From: Gilvibacter sediminis
Lineage (GTDB): Bacteria; Bacteroidota; Bacteroidia; Flavobacteriales; Flavobacteriaceae
Assembly: GCF_028561565.1 (NCBI RefSeq)
Contig: NZ_JAQQTE010000022.1
Coordinates: 189,716 to 253,715 of the forward strand
Length of the DNA: 64,000 nucleotides
Reading direction: 5' to 3'
Position 1 is the first letter of the stretch; each line of letters begins with the position of its first letter. This document shows, piece by piece, positions 13,681-21,526 of this stretch. The notes beneath the pieces are model-generated. The model did no database searches, was not told where the DNA came from, and worked only from the letters and a program-made list of their open reading frames with translations. A program made the translations under genes and the position numbers.

Positions 13681-13701
13681 CAAATATATGTTTAAAAAAC
13701 A
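13681..13701 (-). promoter_or_regulatory. -7 element and dyad upstream of the DUF4870/PadR/PspC operon
   Basis: TATATTTG on the minus strand (13688-13681) matches TAnnTTTG fully. A clean -33 TTTG is absent. Directly upstream lies TGTTTAAAAAACA (13689-13701), a perfect dyad with a 3-bp centre inside the usual spacer. ATGT followed 8 bp later by CAGT also partly fits a PadR operator. Autoregulation by the PadR protein is inferred. Confidence 0.45.
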
Positions 13702-13805
13702 GTACTTTGTTACGCATAGTACCTAATATTAACATTTTTTTAACAAAAAGTAATACTCGTTTCCATCCGTTGAGAAGTTGTATCTTAGCGCTCAAATCCC
13801 TTGCT

Positions 13806-14261
13806 ATGGCGCTAACTCCCGGAAAGATCAACACCTTTACAGCCTTTAAATTACCCTCAGCCTTTTTAACGGGGGTTCGATTAAAATCGATTTCACAAGA
13901 GCGCTGTACAACGACGGTAAAACATCGTTGGATCAATCAAAACCCTTTCAATTCTATGTTTTGGGCCGTACAAGGAATGGCTGCGGAGCTCGCAACAGGA
14001 GCTTTGGTAATGGATGAGATCAAAGCCCAAGGCAAACCCATTTCTATGTTAGTGGCCAACAACAAGGCCAGCTTTAGTAAAAAGGCGCGTGGACGTATTA
14101 CCTTTATATGTAATGATGGTTTGGCCATTAGAGCTGCCATTCAAAAGACCATTGAAACTGGGGAAGGCCAAACTTGCTGGATGCATGCAGAAGGGACCAA
14201 CAGCGATGGAGTAGTGGTTTCCAGTTTTGATTTTGAGTGGACGGTTAAGCTTCGCTCTTAA
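13806..14261 (+). CDS. DUF4442 hotdog-fold protein
   Basis: Translated from ATG 13806, this is 151 aa: MALTPGKINTFTAFKLPSAFLTGVR, then a region with WINQNPFNSMFWAVQGMAAELATGALVMDEI and GRITFICNDGLAI. The Asn-Pro-Phe-x-Ser-x-Phe-x-Ala and central AAELATG helix are the hallmark of DUF4442, a hotdog-fold group related to thioesterases such as the YiiD C-terminal domain. It probably acts on an acyl-CoA or acyl carrier protein in the cytosol; the substrate is not known. The frame is open back to 13665, but the upstream part is AT-rich non-coding sequence in the divergent promoter region. A hairpin follows at 14279. Confidence 0.8.
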   Translation: MALTPGKINTFTAFKLPSAFLTGVRLKSISQERCTTTVKHRWINQNPFNSMFWAVQGMAAELATGALVMDEIKAQGKPISMLVANNKASFSKKARGRITFICNDGLAIRAAIQKTIETGEGQTCWMHAEGTNSDGVVVSSFDFEWTVKLRS

Positions 14262-14278
14262 GTAGTACCTCAGACTTA

Positions 14279-14303
14279 ACACCTAATTAATACTATTAGG
14301 TGT
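14279..14303 (+). terminator. hairpin after the DUF4442 gene
   Basis: ACACCTAAT (14279-14287) and ATTAGGTGT (14295-14303) pair perfectly around a 7-nt loop, 18 bp after the stop. The T run is weak, so termination is likely but not certain. Confidence 0.45.
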
Positions 14304-14351
14304 AACATTCTTGCTGTCGCCACACTAATTGAATAAAACCAAACATTCAAT

Positions 14352-15152
14352 ATGACAGCACACGAAATTGATTATCACATTTACGGAGAGGAAATGCAAT
14401 ACGTCGAGATAGAGCTCGACCCTAATGAAGGTGTTATTGCAGAGGCCGGGAGTTTAATGATGATGGAAACGGAGATCGATATGCAAACCATCTTTGGAGA
14501 TGGTTCCAAGCAAGATCAAAGTTTTATGGGCAAACTCTGGGGAGCTGGTAAGCGCCTTTTAACCGGAGAGAGTCTCTTTATGACGGCTTATTACAATACC
14601 GCCTTTGATAAACGTAAAGTCAGCTTTGCATCACCCTATCCCGGGAAGATCATTGCTATAGATCTGGCCAAGCAGGGCGGGAAGTTCGTTTGCCAAAAGG
14701 ACGCGTTTTTATGCGCGGCCAAGGGAGTATCTGTGGGTATAGAGTTTTCTAAAAAATTAGGTCGCGGTCTATTTGGTGGTGAAGGCTTCATTATGCAGAA
14801 GTTAGAAGGTGACGGGATGGCTTTTGTTCATGCCGGCGGAACCACTGCAGTTAAGGAACTCGCTCCAGGAGAAAAACTCAAGGTAGATACGGGTTGTATC
14901 ATTGGTTTTGATCAAACCGTGAATTATGACATTGAGTTTGTTGGAGGTATTAAGAATACCATTTTTGGTGGAGAAGGAATGTTCTTTGCAAGCTTAACAG
15001 GTCCAGGGACCGTTTATATTCAATCCTTACCCTTTAGCCGCTTGGCTGGGCGCGTGCTTGCAGCGGCTCCAAGAGGAGGCGGAAAGGACAAAGGTGAAGG
15101 AAGTATCTTAGGCGGTTTAGGTGATCTGCTGGATGGAGATCGTAGTTTCTAA
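14352..15152 (+). CDS. AIM24/TIGR00266 family protein
   Basis: This 266-aa protein fits the TIGR00266 (AIM24, DUF124) family. HIYGEEMQYVEIELDPNEGVIAEAGSLMMME is at the front. A series of trimeric beta-prism segments follows (GKLWGAGKRLLTGESLFMTAYYN, then GRGLFGGEGFIMQKLEGDG, KNTIFGGEGMFFASLTGPG), and it ends SLPFSRLAGRVLA. The repeated Gly-Gly-Glu-Gly turns and the Leu-Thr-Gly-Glu segment are characteristic. Proteins of this type are cytosolic, trimeric and of unknown function; a mitochondrial relative affects membrane organisation. It stands alone between two hairpins, read from an AT-rich leader. Length is normal for the family. Confidence 0.88.
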   Translation: MTAHEIDYHIYGEEMQYVEIELDPNEGVIAEAGSLMMMETEIDMQTIFGDGSKQDQSFMGKLWGAGKRLLTGESLFMTAYYNTAFDKRKVSFASPYPGKIIAIDLAKQGGKFVCQKDAFLCAAKGVSVGIEFSKKLGRGLFGGEGFIMQKLEGDGMAFVHAGGTTAVKELAPGEKLKVDTGCIIGFDQTVNYDIEFVGGIKNTIFGGEGMFFASLTGPGTVYIQSLPFSRLAGRVLAAAPRGGGKDKGEGSILGGLGDLLDGDRSF

Positions 15153-15320
15153 GCCTCGTGAATTGTTATTTTAGTCTTAAAAAATACCCTTTTGGTTGTT
15201 AAAACTGCAAGTGGATAGAAATTCCATATTGGATTTTTTATTATCTTGAGGTCAAGATTAAACAAAACGCCTATTGCAACATCATTACGCTTTTTTACCC
15301 TAACTTAATTAAATTAAACT

Positions 15321-15518
15321 ATGGCAAGAGCGATGTTTGATTACACCAAAGCGGTACTGGCTAAGGTCAGTTTTGATCCGCAGTTGTTCTGCAAGGAGTT
15401 GAATAAAGCAATGAATAGATTGCTCCCCCATGAGATAGAGGAACTCCGAATCTGGGTAAATTCACTGATCAAGCAGAACCCCGAATTAAATCAATGTCTT
15501 ATTTATTTAAACCCATAA
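15321..15518 (+). CDS. 65-aa conserved-looking protein, unknown
   Basis: A 65-aa ORF starts at ATG 15321 after a 168-bp gap (15153-15320) in which I see no gene. It encodes a mostly helical soluble protein: MARAMFDYTKAVLAKVSFDPQLF, then LNKAMNRLLPHEIEELRIWVNSLIK and a short tail. A strong terminator overlaps the stop, which supports real expression. No family is recognised. The Leu-Leu-Pro-His-Glu-Ile-Glu-Glu-Leu core suggests a helical hairpin that could bind another protein or nucleic acid. It lies beside OxyR on the opposite strand, with no evident functional link. Confidence 0.65.
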   Translation: MARAMFDYTKAVLAKVSFDPQLFCKELNKAMNRLLPHEIEELRIWVNSLIKQNPELNQCLIYLNP

Positions 15519-15545
15519 AAAAAGCCTCCACTAGGAGGCTTTTTT
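15519..15545. terminator. bidirectional terminator between the 65-aa gene and oxyR
   Basis: GCCTCC (15524-15529), the loop ACTA and GGAGGC (15534-15539) are flanked by an A run before and a T run after. It serves the plus-strand gene directly and can also end the convergent oxyR transcript. Confidence 0.85.
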
Positions 15546-15577
15546 ATTGCTTCATATACTGCGGTAAAGTTCTATAA

Positions 15578-16522
15578 TTACTTTTTGTTCGGTAGTGGAC
15601 TGATGATCTGTACATCCTGATAGGCGATTGCGCCACGTACCACACCAGAGATCACGTCAAACATAGCATCAATGATCTGGATCTTGAGTTCGCTTTTAGG
15701 ATAGATCAGACTCACTTCTCGCGCAGGAGCAGGATCGTTAAAGTGATGCAGGTTGGCTTTTTGTCTTTCCCCCAGATCTAAGGTGTGTAAATAAGGCAGT
15801 AGCGTCATTCCCATACCTTCTTCAGAGAGTTTTATCAAAGTTTCAAAGCTGCCGCTTTCAATTTGGAAACGGTCATCCAGACTGGTTTTGGCCGATTTAC
15901 ACAAATTGATCACTCCGTCTCTAAAACAGTGCCCGTCTTCTAACAGTAAAATATCATCTATGTCCAGATCGCCAATGGCAATGGTCTGGTTGTTGGCCAG
16001 TCGGTGTTGCCCAGGTACGTAAGCCACAAAAGGCTCGTAGTAAAGTACCCGTTCTTTTATATTTTCTTGGAGTAGCGGCGTGGCTGCAATTCCAGCGTCT
16101 AAATGGCCTTCGTCCAGTTTTTGGATGAGATCGTCTGTATTGAGCTCTTCGATCTTTAAGAGCACCTTGGGAAACTTATTGGTAAAGTTTCTCAGAAACA
16201 TAGGTAAGAGCGTGGGCATAACCGTAGGGATAATACCCAGTTTGAACTCTCCGCCAATAAAACCTTTCTGTTGATCCACGATGTCTTGGATCCTGTCAGC
16301 CTCATTGACAATATTCTTAGCCTGCTGCACGATCTTTTTACCGATCTCCGTAAGCGCAATCGGTTTTTTGGTACGATCAAAGATCAATACATCCAGCTGA
16401 TCTTCTAATTTTTGGATCTGCATACTCAGTGTGGGCTGCGTAACAAAGGTCTTTTCTGCGGCCTTGGTGAAATTCTGGTGTTCCGCCACGGCAAGGACGT
16501 ATTTGAGCTGGGTAATGGTCAT
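15578..16522 (-). CDS. oxyR: OxyR, peroxide-sensing LysR-type regulator
   Basis: Starting at ATG 16522 the protein is 314 aa. It opens MTITQLKYVLAVAEHQNFTKAAE, the LysR helix-turn-helix (residues 1-60), and has an effector domain after about 90. The segment LLLEDGHCFRDGVINLC puts cysteines at exactly residues 199 and 208, the pair that forms the peroxide-sensing disulfide in E. coli OxyR. That agreement, and a -7 element at 16538-16545, favour this start over a TTG 30 bp upstream. OxyR activates peroxide-defence genes (catalase, peroxiredoxins, Dps). TrxB and SodC in this window may belong to the same redox network. Confidence 0.92.
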   Translation of the reverse strand: MTITQLKYVLAVAEHQNFTKAAEKTFVTQPTLSMQIQKLEDQLDVLIFDRTKKPIALTEIGKKIVQQAKNIVNEADRIQDIVDQQKGFIGGEFKLGIIPTVMPTLLPMFLRNFTNKFPKVLLKIEELNTDDLIQKLDEGHLDAGIAATPLLQENIKERVLYYEPFVAYVPGQHRLANNQTIAIGDLDIDDILLLEDGHCFRDGVINLCKSAKTSLDDRFQIESGSFETLIKLSEEGMGMTLLPYLHTLDLGERQKANLHHFNDPAPAREVSLIYPKSELKIQIIDAMFDVISGVVRGAIAYQDVQIISPLPNKK

Positions 16523-16537
16523 AGTGCTGCTTTGAGG

Positions 16538-16545
16538 CAAAGATA
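16538..16545 (-). promoter_or_regulatory. -7 element of oxyR
   Basis: TATCTTTG on the minus strand matches TAnnTTTG. No perfect -33 is seen. A start about 7 nt downstream (near 16531) leaves a leader of roughly nine bases before ATG 16522. It rules against translation from the TTG at 16552, which would lie upstream of it. Confidence 0.45.
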
Positions 16546-16601
16546 CAAACAATAGTTAAAACTTATGGAAGCTTGAGCTTTGTTAGAAAGGGTCTATAAA
16601 T

Positions 16602-16627
16602 AAAAACTCCCGCCATGGGCAGGAGTT
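16602..16627 (-). terminator. terminator of the DUF2141 gene
   Basis: On the plus strand, AACTCC (16605-16610) and GCC (16612-16614) pair with GGC (16618-16620) and GGAGTT (16622-16627) around ATG, with one C-A mismatch. On the minus strand a T run follows, 26 bp after the stop at 16654. Confidence 0.75.
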
Positions 16628-16653
16628 CATTCACAAACTAAGGGAATGTTGTA

Positions 16654-17079
16654 TTACATACGTATTTCTAATTCAAGGTTTTCTTTGGCTACTTCAAATT
16701 TCGCATCGGCCCAAGTTGGTGGGCCCATAGACATATTGTTGTTGGAAACTCCGTAATCTTCTAGAGGCATTCCATTGGCTTGAAAGTTCATTTGATCGTC
16801 GTTGTTACGATCGTGAAAGCACATTACGGCGTAGGTTCCTGGGGTTACTCCTTCAAAAGTAACGATGGCTTTTCCGTCTACGATTTGGCTTACTTGTCCG
16901 GCTAAAGGCGCTTTCATAAAGGTAGACTCATTGTGAAGCCCAAAGATCACTTTTCCTTCTGTGCTCTGTACAGGCACGGTAACGGTGATACTAATTCCTT
17001 CTTCTGATTGTGCAAAGGCTGAGTGGATGGCTCCCATGAGCATTAAGGTTAGTGTGAAGACGATGTTTTTGACTGACAT
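16654..17079 (-). CDS. DUF2141 exported protein
   Basis: From ATG 17079 the protein is 141 aa with a signal peptide: MSVKNIVFTLTLMLMGAIHSAFAQ. The frame is open 23 residues further up but that part has no good start. The mature domain shows the DUF2141 pattern: VIFGLHNESTFMKAPLAG, then the small-beta-domain block IVTFEGVTPGTYAVMCFHDRNNDDQMNFQANGMPLEDYGVSNN. The Phe-His-Asp-x-Asn-x-Asp stretch is the family's most conserved part and could bind a metal. The function is unknown; it is probably a periplasmic beta-sandwich. It ends with its own terminator. Confidence 0.85.
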   Translation of the reverse strand: MSVKNIVFTLTLMLMGAIHSAFAQSEEGISITVTVPVQSTEGKVIFGLHNESTFMKAPLAGQVSQIVDGKAIVTFEGVTPGTYAVMCFHDRNNDDQMNFQANGMPLEDYGVSNNNMSMGPPTWADAKFEVAKENLELEIRM

Positions 17080-17176
17080 GGTGTGTGTTTTTATTGTTAG
17101 ACAGGTCAAAGATGCGATAGTGGCATCGGTCTTCATAAAACAAAACACCGAACTGTAAAAAAATCAGGCTGAACTG

Positions 17177-18511
17177 TTACAACAATCCTCTGGCCTTAAT
17201 TTCCAGATACTTATTTATCGTGTTGATGGTCAGATTCTCCGGAGCGGTAAGTATGGCTTGGATCCCGTATTTCTTGAGCTCGTTGGCAATAAGCTTCTTT
17301 TCATAGACAAACTTTTCCGCGATGGTCTTCTGGAAGATCTCACGAGTAGTTTCTGCCGGTTCTTGGGTCATGGCTGCCAATTCGGTATTCTCAAAAAAGA
17401 TCACTACCAACAAATGCGTTTTGGCTATGGCTTGCAAGTAGGGCAGTTGCCTGTGCAGCGCATCTAAGGTTTCAAAGTTGGTATAGAGCAACAGTAAGCT
17501 TCGCGATTTGATGCGTCTTTTAATATCTACATACAGCCTTGAAAAATCACTTTCTGCAAAGTCTGTGTTGATGTTGTAAAGCGTTTCCAAGATCAGATTC
17601 ATTTGGGAACGACGCTGTTTGGCGACAATCTGGTTCTCTACCTTTCGTGAAAAACTGAACATCCCGGCCTTGTCTTGTTTTTTAAGCACGATGTTAGAGA
17701 TCACCAAGGTGGCATTAATGGCGTAGTCCAACAAACTCAGTTGGTTGAAAGGCATTTTCATCACCCTTCCCGTATCAATGACAGAATAAACCGGTTGGGA
17801 TTTTTCATCCTGATACTGGTTGACCATCAAGGCGTTTTTCTTGGCGGTAGCCTTCCAGTTGATATTGCGCACGTCATCTCCGGCTACATAATCCTTGATC
17901 TGTTCAAACTCTAGCGTATTCCCAATCTTACGGATCTTTTTGAGTCCAAACATCTTTAGTTTATTGGTAAAGGCAACGAATTCATACTTTTTGAGCTGAA
18001 GGAATGACGGATAGTTCGGCACCATGGCGTCATAGTCATACTGCTGTCGGCGCCAAGCCAATCCCAAAATGGTTGAGGTGAACACATTCAGATTCCCAAA
18101 GTGATACTCGCCACGTTCTGTGGGCCGTACTTGATAGGTAATGAGCTTTTCCTTACCGCTACCGATCTGTGTGAGCAGTTCAAAATCACGGATCTGCCAT
18201 TGTTTGGGCAATTCGTCTATGATCCTGAGATGCGCAGTAAAGCGAAAGCTGTTGCGCAATTTAATCTTAACGTCATTGTCGTCTCCGTTAGAGAGCTTTT
18301 CCGGCAGTTCGCGTTGGGCTTCTATTCCCAATTTATTTCGATACAATAAAAGTATATCCAAAACCGTCAAAACAAGCAGTATGGTCAGCAATAGGCGAGC
18401 CACTCCGTAGAGATCCTCAGAAAAGAAGGACAATACAAAGAGCAGCACTATGCTGATCAACACCGCAAAGAAGCGGTTTCTCAGGTAGAGACTTTTAATG
18501 AATCGTTTCAC
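17177..18511 (-). CDS. DUF58 domain protein
   Basis: This 444-aa protein has two membrane helices near the N-terminus (about 12-30 and 33-52). A beta-rich region follows (about 70-160), and the DUF58 core is marked by FEQIKDYVAGDDVRNINWKATAKKNALMVNQYQDE. A vWA-like segment comes next (VYSVIDTGRVM, then KSRSLLLLYTN). The Gly-Asp-Asp-x-Arg-x-Ile-Asn-Trp-Lys motif is the family's signature. DUF58 proteins nearly always accompany a MoxR ATPase, as here. The start is GTG 18511, directly after the MoxR TAA. It is the last gene of the SpoIIM-MoxR operon and probably couples the ATPase to membrane targets. The exact role is unknown. Confidence 0.88.
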   Translation of the reverse strand: MKRFIKSLYLRNRFFAVLISIVLLFVLSFFSEDLYGVARLLLTILLVLTVLDILLLYRNKLGIEAQRELPEKLSNGDDNDVKIKLRNSFRFTAHLRIIDELPKQWQIRDFELLTQIGSGKEKLITYQVRPTERGEYHFGNLNVFTSTILGLAWRRQQYDYDAMVPNYPSFLQLKKYEFVAFTNKLKMFGLKKIRKIGNTLEFEQIKDYVAGDDVRNINWKATAKKNALMVNQYQDEKSQPVYSVIDTGRVMKMPFNQLSLLDYAINATLVISNIVLKKQDKAGMFSFSRKVENQIVAKQRRSQMNLILETLYNINTDFAESDFSRLYVDIKRRIKSRSLLLLYTNFETLDALHRQLPYLQAIAKTHLLVVIFFENTELAAMTQEPAETTREIFQKTIAEKFVYEKKLIANELKKYGIQAILTAPENLTINTINKYLEIKARGLL

Positions 18512-19585
18512 TTAGCGCGGAATTTCTTGTGATTCAATGATCTGTGCAATGACGCGGTCTGCGGTGAAACCTTCCATCTCGCGTTCTGGCGTTACAATAA
18601 CGCGGTGGCGCAGGACTGGAACAGTGACCGTTTTGATATCGTCTGGAGTCACAAAGTCACGTCCTTCAATTGCAGCCTTGGCTTTAGCACTGTTCATAAT
18701 GGCAATGGAAGCACGTGGCGAGGCTCCCAAATACAGGTTGGGGTTGGTACGGGTCTGGTTGACCAATTCCGCAATGTATTTGATCAGGTTGTCTTCTATC
18801 AAGATCTTTTTGACCGTTTGCTGATAGTCGATGATCTTTTCTGCCGAGAGTACCGCTTGAATGTCTTGAAACGGATCGTGATCTTCTCTGTGATGCTCAT
18901 TTTTTAGAATGAGGATCTCTTCCTCTAAAGCGGGATAGTCCACATTGATCTTAAAGAGGAAACGGTCCAATTGCGCTTCTGGCAAGGCGTAGGTTCCTTC
19001 TTGTTCAATAGGGTTCTGCGTGGCAAATACCAAAAAGGGTTGTTCCATATTGTTTTGAACCCCGTCAATGGTTATTTGACGTTCTGCCATTACTTCAAAT
19101 AATGCCGCCTGTGTTTTTGCTGGCGCCCGGTTGATCTCGTCAATAAGGACAATATTAGAGAATATAGGACCTGCCTTAAATTCAAATTCTTGGTCCTTTA
19201 CATTGAAAATGGAGGTTCCCAAAATATCACTCGGCATGAGATCTGGAGTAAATTGAATTCTATTGAAATCCACATTTAAGGACTTCGCCAACAACTTTGC
19301 AGTGACCGTTTTGGCTACTCCTGGAACCCCTTCGATCAAAGAATGCCCATTGGCCAATAAAGAGATGACCAGAAGCTCTACCATTTGTTCTTGGCCTACA
19401 ATAATCTTCCCAATCTCTGATTTGATCTGAGCCACAGCCTCACTTAATTCGCTGAGGTCGATTCGGGCGTTGAAGGACATATCTCCGGTTGGAGCAGCTT
19501 CGGGCGCCTGATTTTCTGCTTGTGGCGTTTCCGGGTATTGCGGCTGCGATTGTTGCTCGTCTTGCGGCTGTTTAGGATCTTCCAT
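18512..19585 (-). CDS. MoxR-family AAA+ ATPase
   Basis: This 357-aa protein begins with a disordered, Gln/Pro/Glu-rich tail (1-35). The MoxR core follows. Walker A is GVPGVAKT (86-93; Ala in place of the last Gly is normal for MoxR), Walker B is NIVLIDEINRAPAKTQ, and sensor 1 is FATQNPIEQEGTYALPEAQLD. The C-terminal lid has GASPRASIAIMNSAKAKA. MoxR ATPases act as chaperones that remodel vWA-domain partners. The partners here are the DUF58 protein (next gene) and possibly the DUF4350/DUF4129 membrane proteins (preceding genes). Spacing in the operon is 0-5 bp. Confidence 0.93.
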   Translation of the reverse strand: MEDPKQPQDEQQSQPQYPETPQAENQAPEAAPTGDMSFNARIDLSELSEAVAQIKSEIGKIIVGQEQMVELLVISLLANGHSLIEGVPGVAKTVTAKLLAKSLNVDFNRIQFTPDLMPSDILGTSIFNVKDQEFEFKAGPIFSNIVLIDEINRAPAKTQAALFEVMAERQITIDGVQNNMEQPFLVFATQNPIEQEGTYALPEAQLDRFLFKINVDYPALEEEILILKNEHHREDHDPFQDIQAVLSAEKIIDYQQTVKKILIEDNLIKYIAELVNQTRTNPNLYLGASPRASIAIMNSAKAKAAIEGRDFVTPDDIKTVTVPVLRHRVIVTPEREMEGFTADRVIAQIIESQEIPR

Positions 19586-19590
19586 AATTG

Positions 19591-20793
19591 TTATTTATAA
19601 AATTTTTCTAAGGCTTTATTGAGTCTGATCAGATCTGACTCGCTGTGTATACTTTTTCCTTTTAAGGCGTTGATCAATTGGATCAGTTCTTGAGTTTCTT
19701 CTTTGGGATTCCCGCTTTTACTGGCTAATCGAACTATAAAATCCTCATTCAAGTTTTCTGTATTCAAATAGTAATCTGAACGAATGCGCTCTAAGAAATA
19801 GGTGATCCGCTTGGCAATGATATTACTGAAGTTCTTGTACTGAAAATGCAGATTCCCTATGGTGGCAGTAAAATCCTTGCTGTCATTGCGCAGGGGTTCC
19901 ACCAGCGGTATCATGCGTTGCTCGCGTTTGGCGCGTACCAGCACAAACAGCAGTAAACCGCCAATGACCAAATAATAGGCCCAGCGCAATCCTTTTTGAT
20001 TCAAAACATAGCGCAAGGGGCTGCCAATAAATACTCTTCCAGACTTTAGGTGCTCATCCCAATAGATCTTTGAGGGTTCCAGATAGGACAAAACAGCTGC
20101 GGTGTAGTTAGAAGCGCCGTCTAACATATAGTAGTTGCTAAAGGCCTGGGGTAGAGTATGTAAATAAATGCTGCCTTCACCTACAGGTACACGGACATAA
20201 TTTAAAAGATCTTCTTCTCGCTCTTCAGTGACCAAATTCTTATTGAGCACATCCATGGCACCGAGCACGGTAGTCTGCAAGGTGTCTATTTCTGAAAAGT
20301 GAACCGGGATTATTGTTTTTTGAAAAAGTGGAGGTTCGTCCAAGGCCAAGCCTGGGTTGTAGAGTTGTGGCCGGGCTTCTGCTTCTCTAAAGCTGTATTC
20401 TCTAGAGATGTCCAGCTTCAAGGTATCTAACAATACTTCTCCAAAGGCATTGCTGGAAAGGAAAACCGTGTTTCCGGCTTCAGCAAATTTTAAAAGCCGA
20501 TCTACTTGGTTTCCATCCAAACGCAGGTAGGCATTCACAAAGAAATAGAGTTCGCCGGTTCCGTAGTCTTCACGTTGCAAGAATTCAAAAGGATCCTCAG
20601 TAACCCGCTTCACAGGAGCATCAAAGAAGTCCCCGAGTTCTTCATAGGCTATGTGCCCGCCCAATGGAGTTTTGGCCGTAGTGGTGTAATTGGGTGACCA
20701 GTCCAAGGGTTTTGGGCGCATGATCTCCACGACCATCAATACTATAAGGGCAACCCCAAAGGCGATCAATATGCGTTTGGATCTTTTATCCAT
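19591..20793 (-). CDS. DUF4350 domain membrane protein
   Basis: The best start is ATG 20793 (400 aa; a TTG 30 bp upstream lacks support): MDKRSKRILIAFGVALIVLM contains the first membrane helix. The DUF4350 region follows (about 30-230), with TTAKTPLGGHIAYEEL, then a glutamine-amidotransferase-like segment of the family (FVNAYLRLDGNQVDRLLKFAEAGNTVFLSS). A second helix is at about 262-285 (WAYYLVIGGLLLFVLVRAK). The ATG overlaps the DUF4129 stop by 8 bp. It is part of the SpoIIM-MoxR-DUF58 operon. The periplasmic domain may sense or bind a ligand; this is inference. Confidence 0.82.
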   Translation of the reverse strand: MDKRSKRILIAFGVALIVLMVVEIMRPKPLDWSPNYTTTAKTPLGGHIAYEELGDFFDAPVKRVTEDPFEFLQREDYGTGELYFFVNAYLRLDGNQVDRLLKFAEAGNTVFLSSNAFGEVLLDTLKLDISREYSFREAEARPQLYNPGLALDEPPLFQKTIIPVHFSEIDTLQTTVLGAMDVLNKNLVTEEREEDLLNYVRVPVGEGSIYLHTLPQAFSNYYMLDGASNYTAAVLSYLEPSKIYWDEHLKSGRVFIGSPLRYVLNQKGLRWAYYLVIGGLLLFVLVRAKREQRMIPLVEPLRNDSKDFTATIGNLHFQYKNFSNIIAKRITYFLERIRSDYYLNTENLNEDFIVRLASKSGNPKEETQELIQLINALKGKSIHSESDLIRLNKALEKFYK

Positions 20794-21526
20794 AGCGGTT
20801 GATGGTTTTTTGAAGTTGCTCAAAGCGCTCTGCCGCCTGATTGAATCGTTGTTTGTCTATGGGGAACTCCCCGTACCAAACATAGTCGTAGAGTCTGCTT
20901 ACGGTCTTGAATTCATTTTTGAGTTGATCGGATTCTAATTCGCGCAGGTAATCGTTATTCGTCTTTTCAAAATGCCACTCAATCAAGCGTTTGCCAGAGA
21001 GGTCTTTTAATGCCTTTAAGAACATATAGCGAACGGCCAATCGGTAATCGCCCTGCTGCAAGGCTTCATCAATAAGCGCTTGCAAATCGATTTGTGCCAA
21101 GTCTTCTTCTTGGGCTAGAATAGGAGCCAAGGCGGTATTGTTTCCGCCAAAGAAAGCTGTGGCTTGTTGCCCCAATAACAATCGAACCATCAAATAAAGT
21201 CCTCCAGCTATCATAATGACGTAGAGTAGGGTTTCCACAATTTTATAGGTCTCCGGGCTCATTTCAACTCCAAAGACCTCTGCCAACCAATCTAAGAAAC
21301 CACCAATGACACGCGCAATGACATTTTCTCCGCTACCAGCACTTTCTTCATAATCAAAACTGCTGCCATCGTATTTATCGTCTAAGTCGGATTCAAACTG
21401 TCGCCCTTCAATAGGAGTATCATCATAATTGATCTCAGCAGGTTGCTCTTGCGAGAACCCCATCAGTGGTAACAACCAAAGCAGTATGTAAAACAATCCT
21501 TTAGTCCCCAAGCCCGATCTGTTCAA
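20786..21526 (-). CDS. DUF4129 domain membrane protein
   Basis: This 246-aa protein starts at TTG 21526 (no better codon) with a signal peptide (GLFYILLWLLPLMGFSQ). An acidic periplasmic part follows (DDTPIEGRQFESDLDDKYDGSSFDY), then a membrane helix at about 93-113 (VIMIAGGLYLMVRLLL). The cytosolic DUF4129 block is marked by GDYRLAVRYMFLKALKDLSGKRLIEWHFEKTN and a WYGEFPIDKQRFNQA segment. That last Tyr-Gly-x-Phe-Pro motif is typical. The domain accompanies DUF58/MoxR operons and transglutaminase-like proteins. It overlaps its neighbours on both sides (26 bp and 8 bp), so the operon is translationally coupled. Confidence 0.82.
   Translation of the reverse strand: MNRSGLGTKGLFYILLWLLPLMGFSQEQPAEINYDDTPIEGRQFESDLDDKYDGSSFDYEESAGSGENVIARVIGGFLDWLAEVFGVEMSPETYKIVETLLYVIMIAGGLYLMVRLLLGQQATAFFGGNNTALAPILAQEEDLAQIDLQALIDEALQQGDYRLAVRYMFLKALKDLSGKRLIEWHFEKTNNDYLRELESDQLKNEFKTVSRLYDYVWYGEFPIDKQRFNQAAERFEQLQKTINRYG

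Noticed and set aside
19591-20823. TTG start of DUF4350 at 20823
   Set aside because: ATG 20793 with an 8-bp overlap to the previous stop and a proper first helix is more likely.
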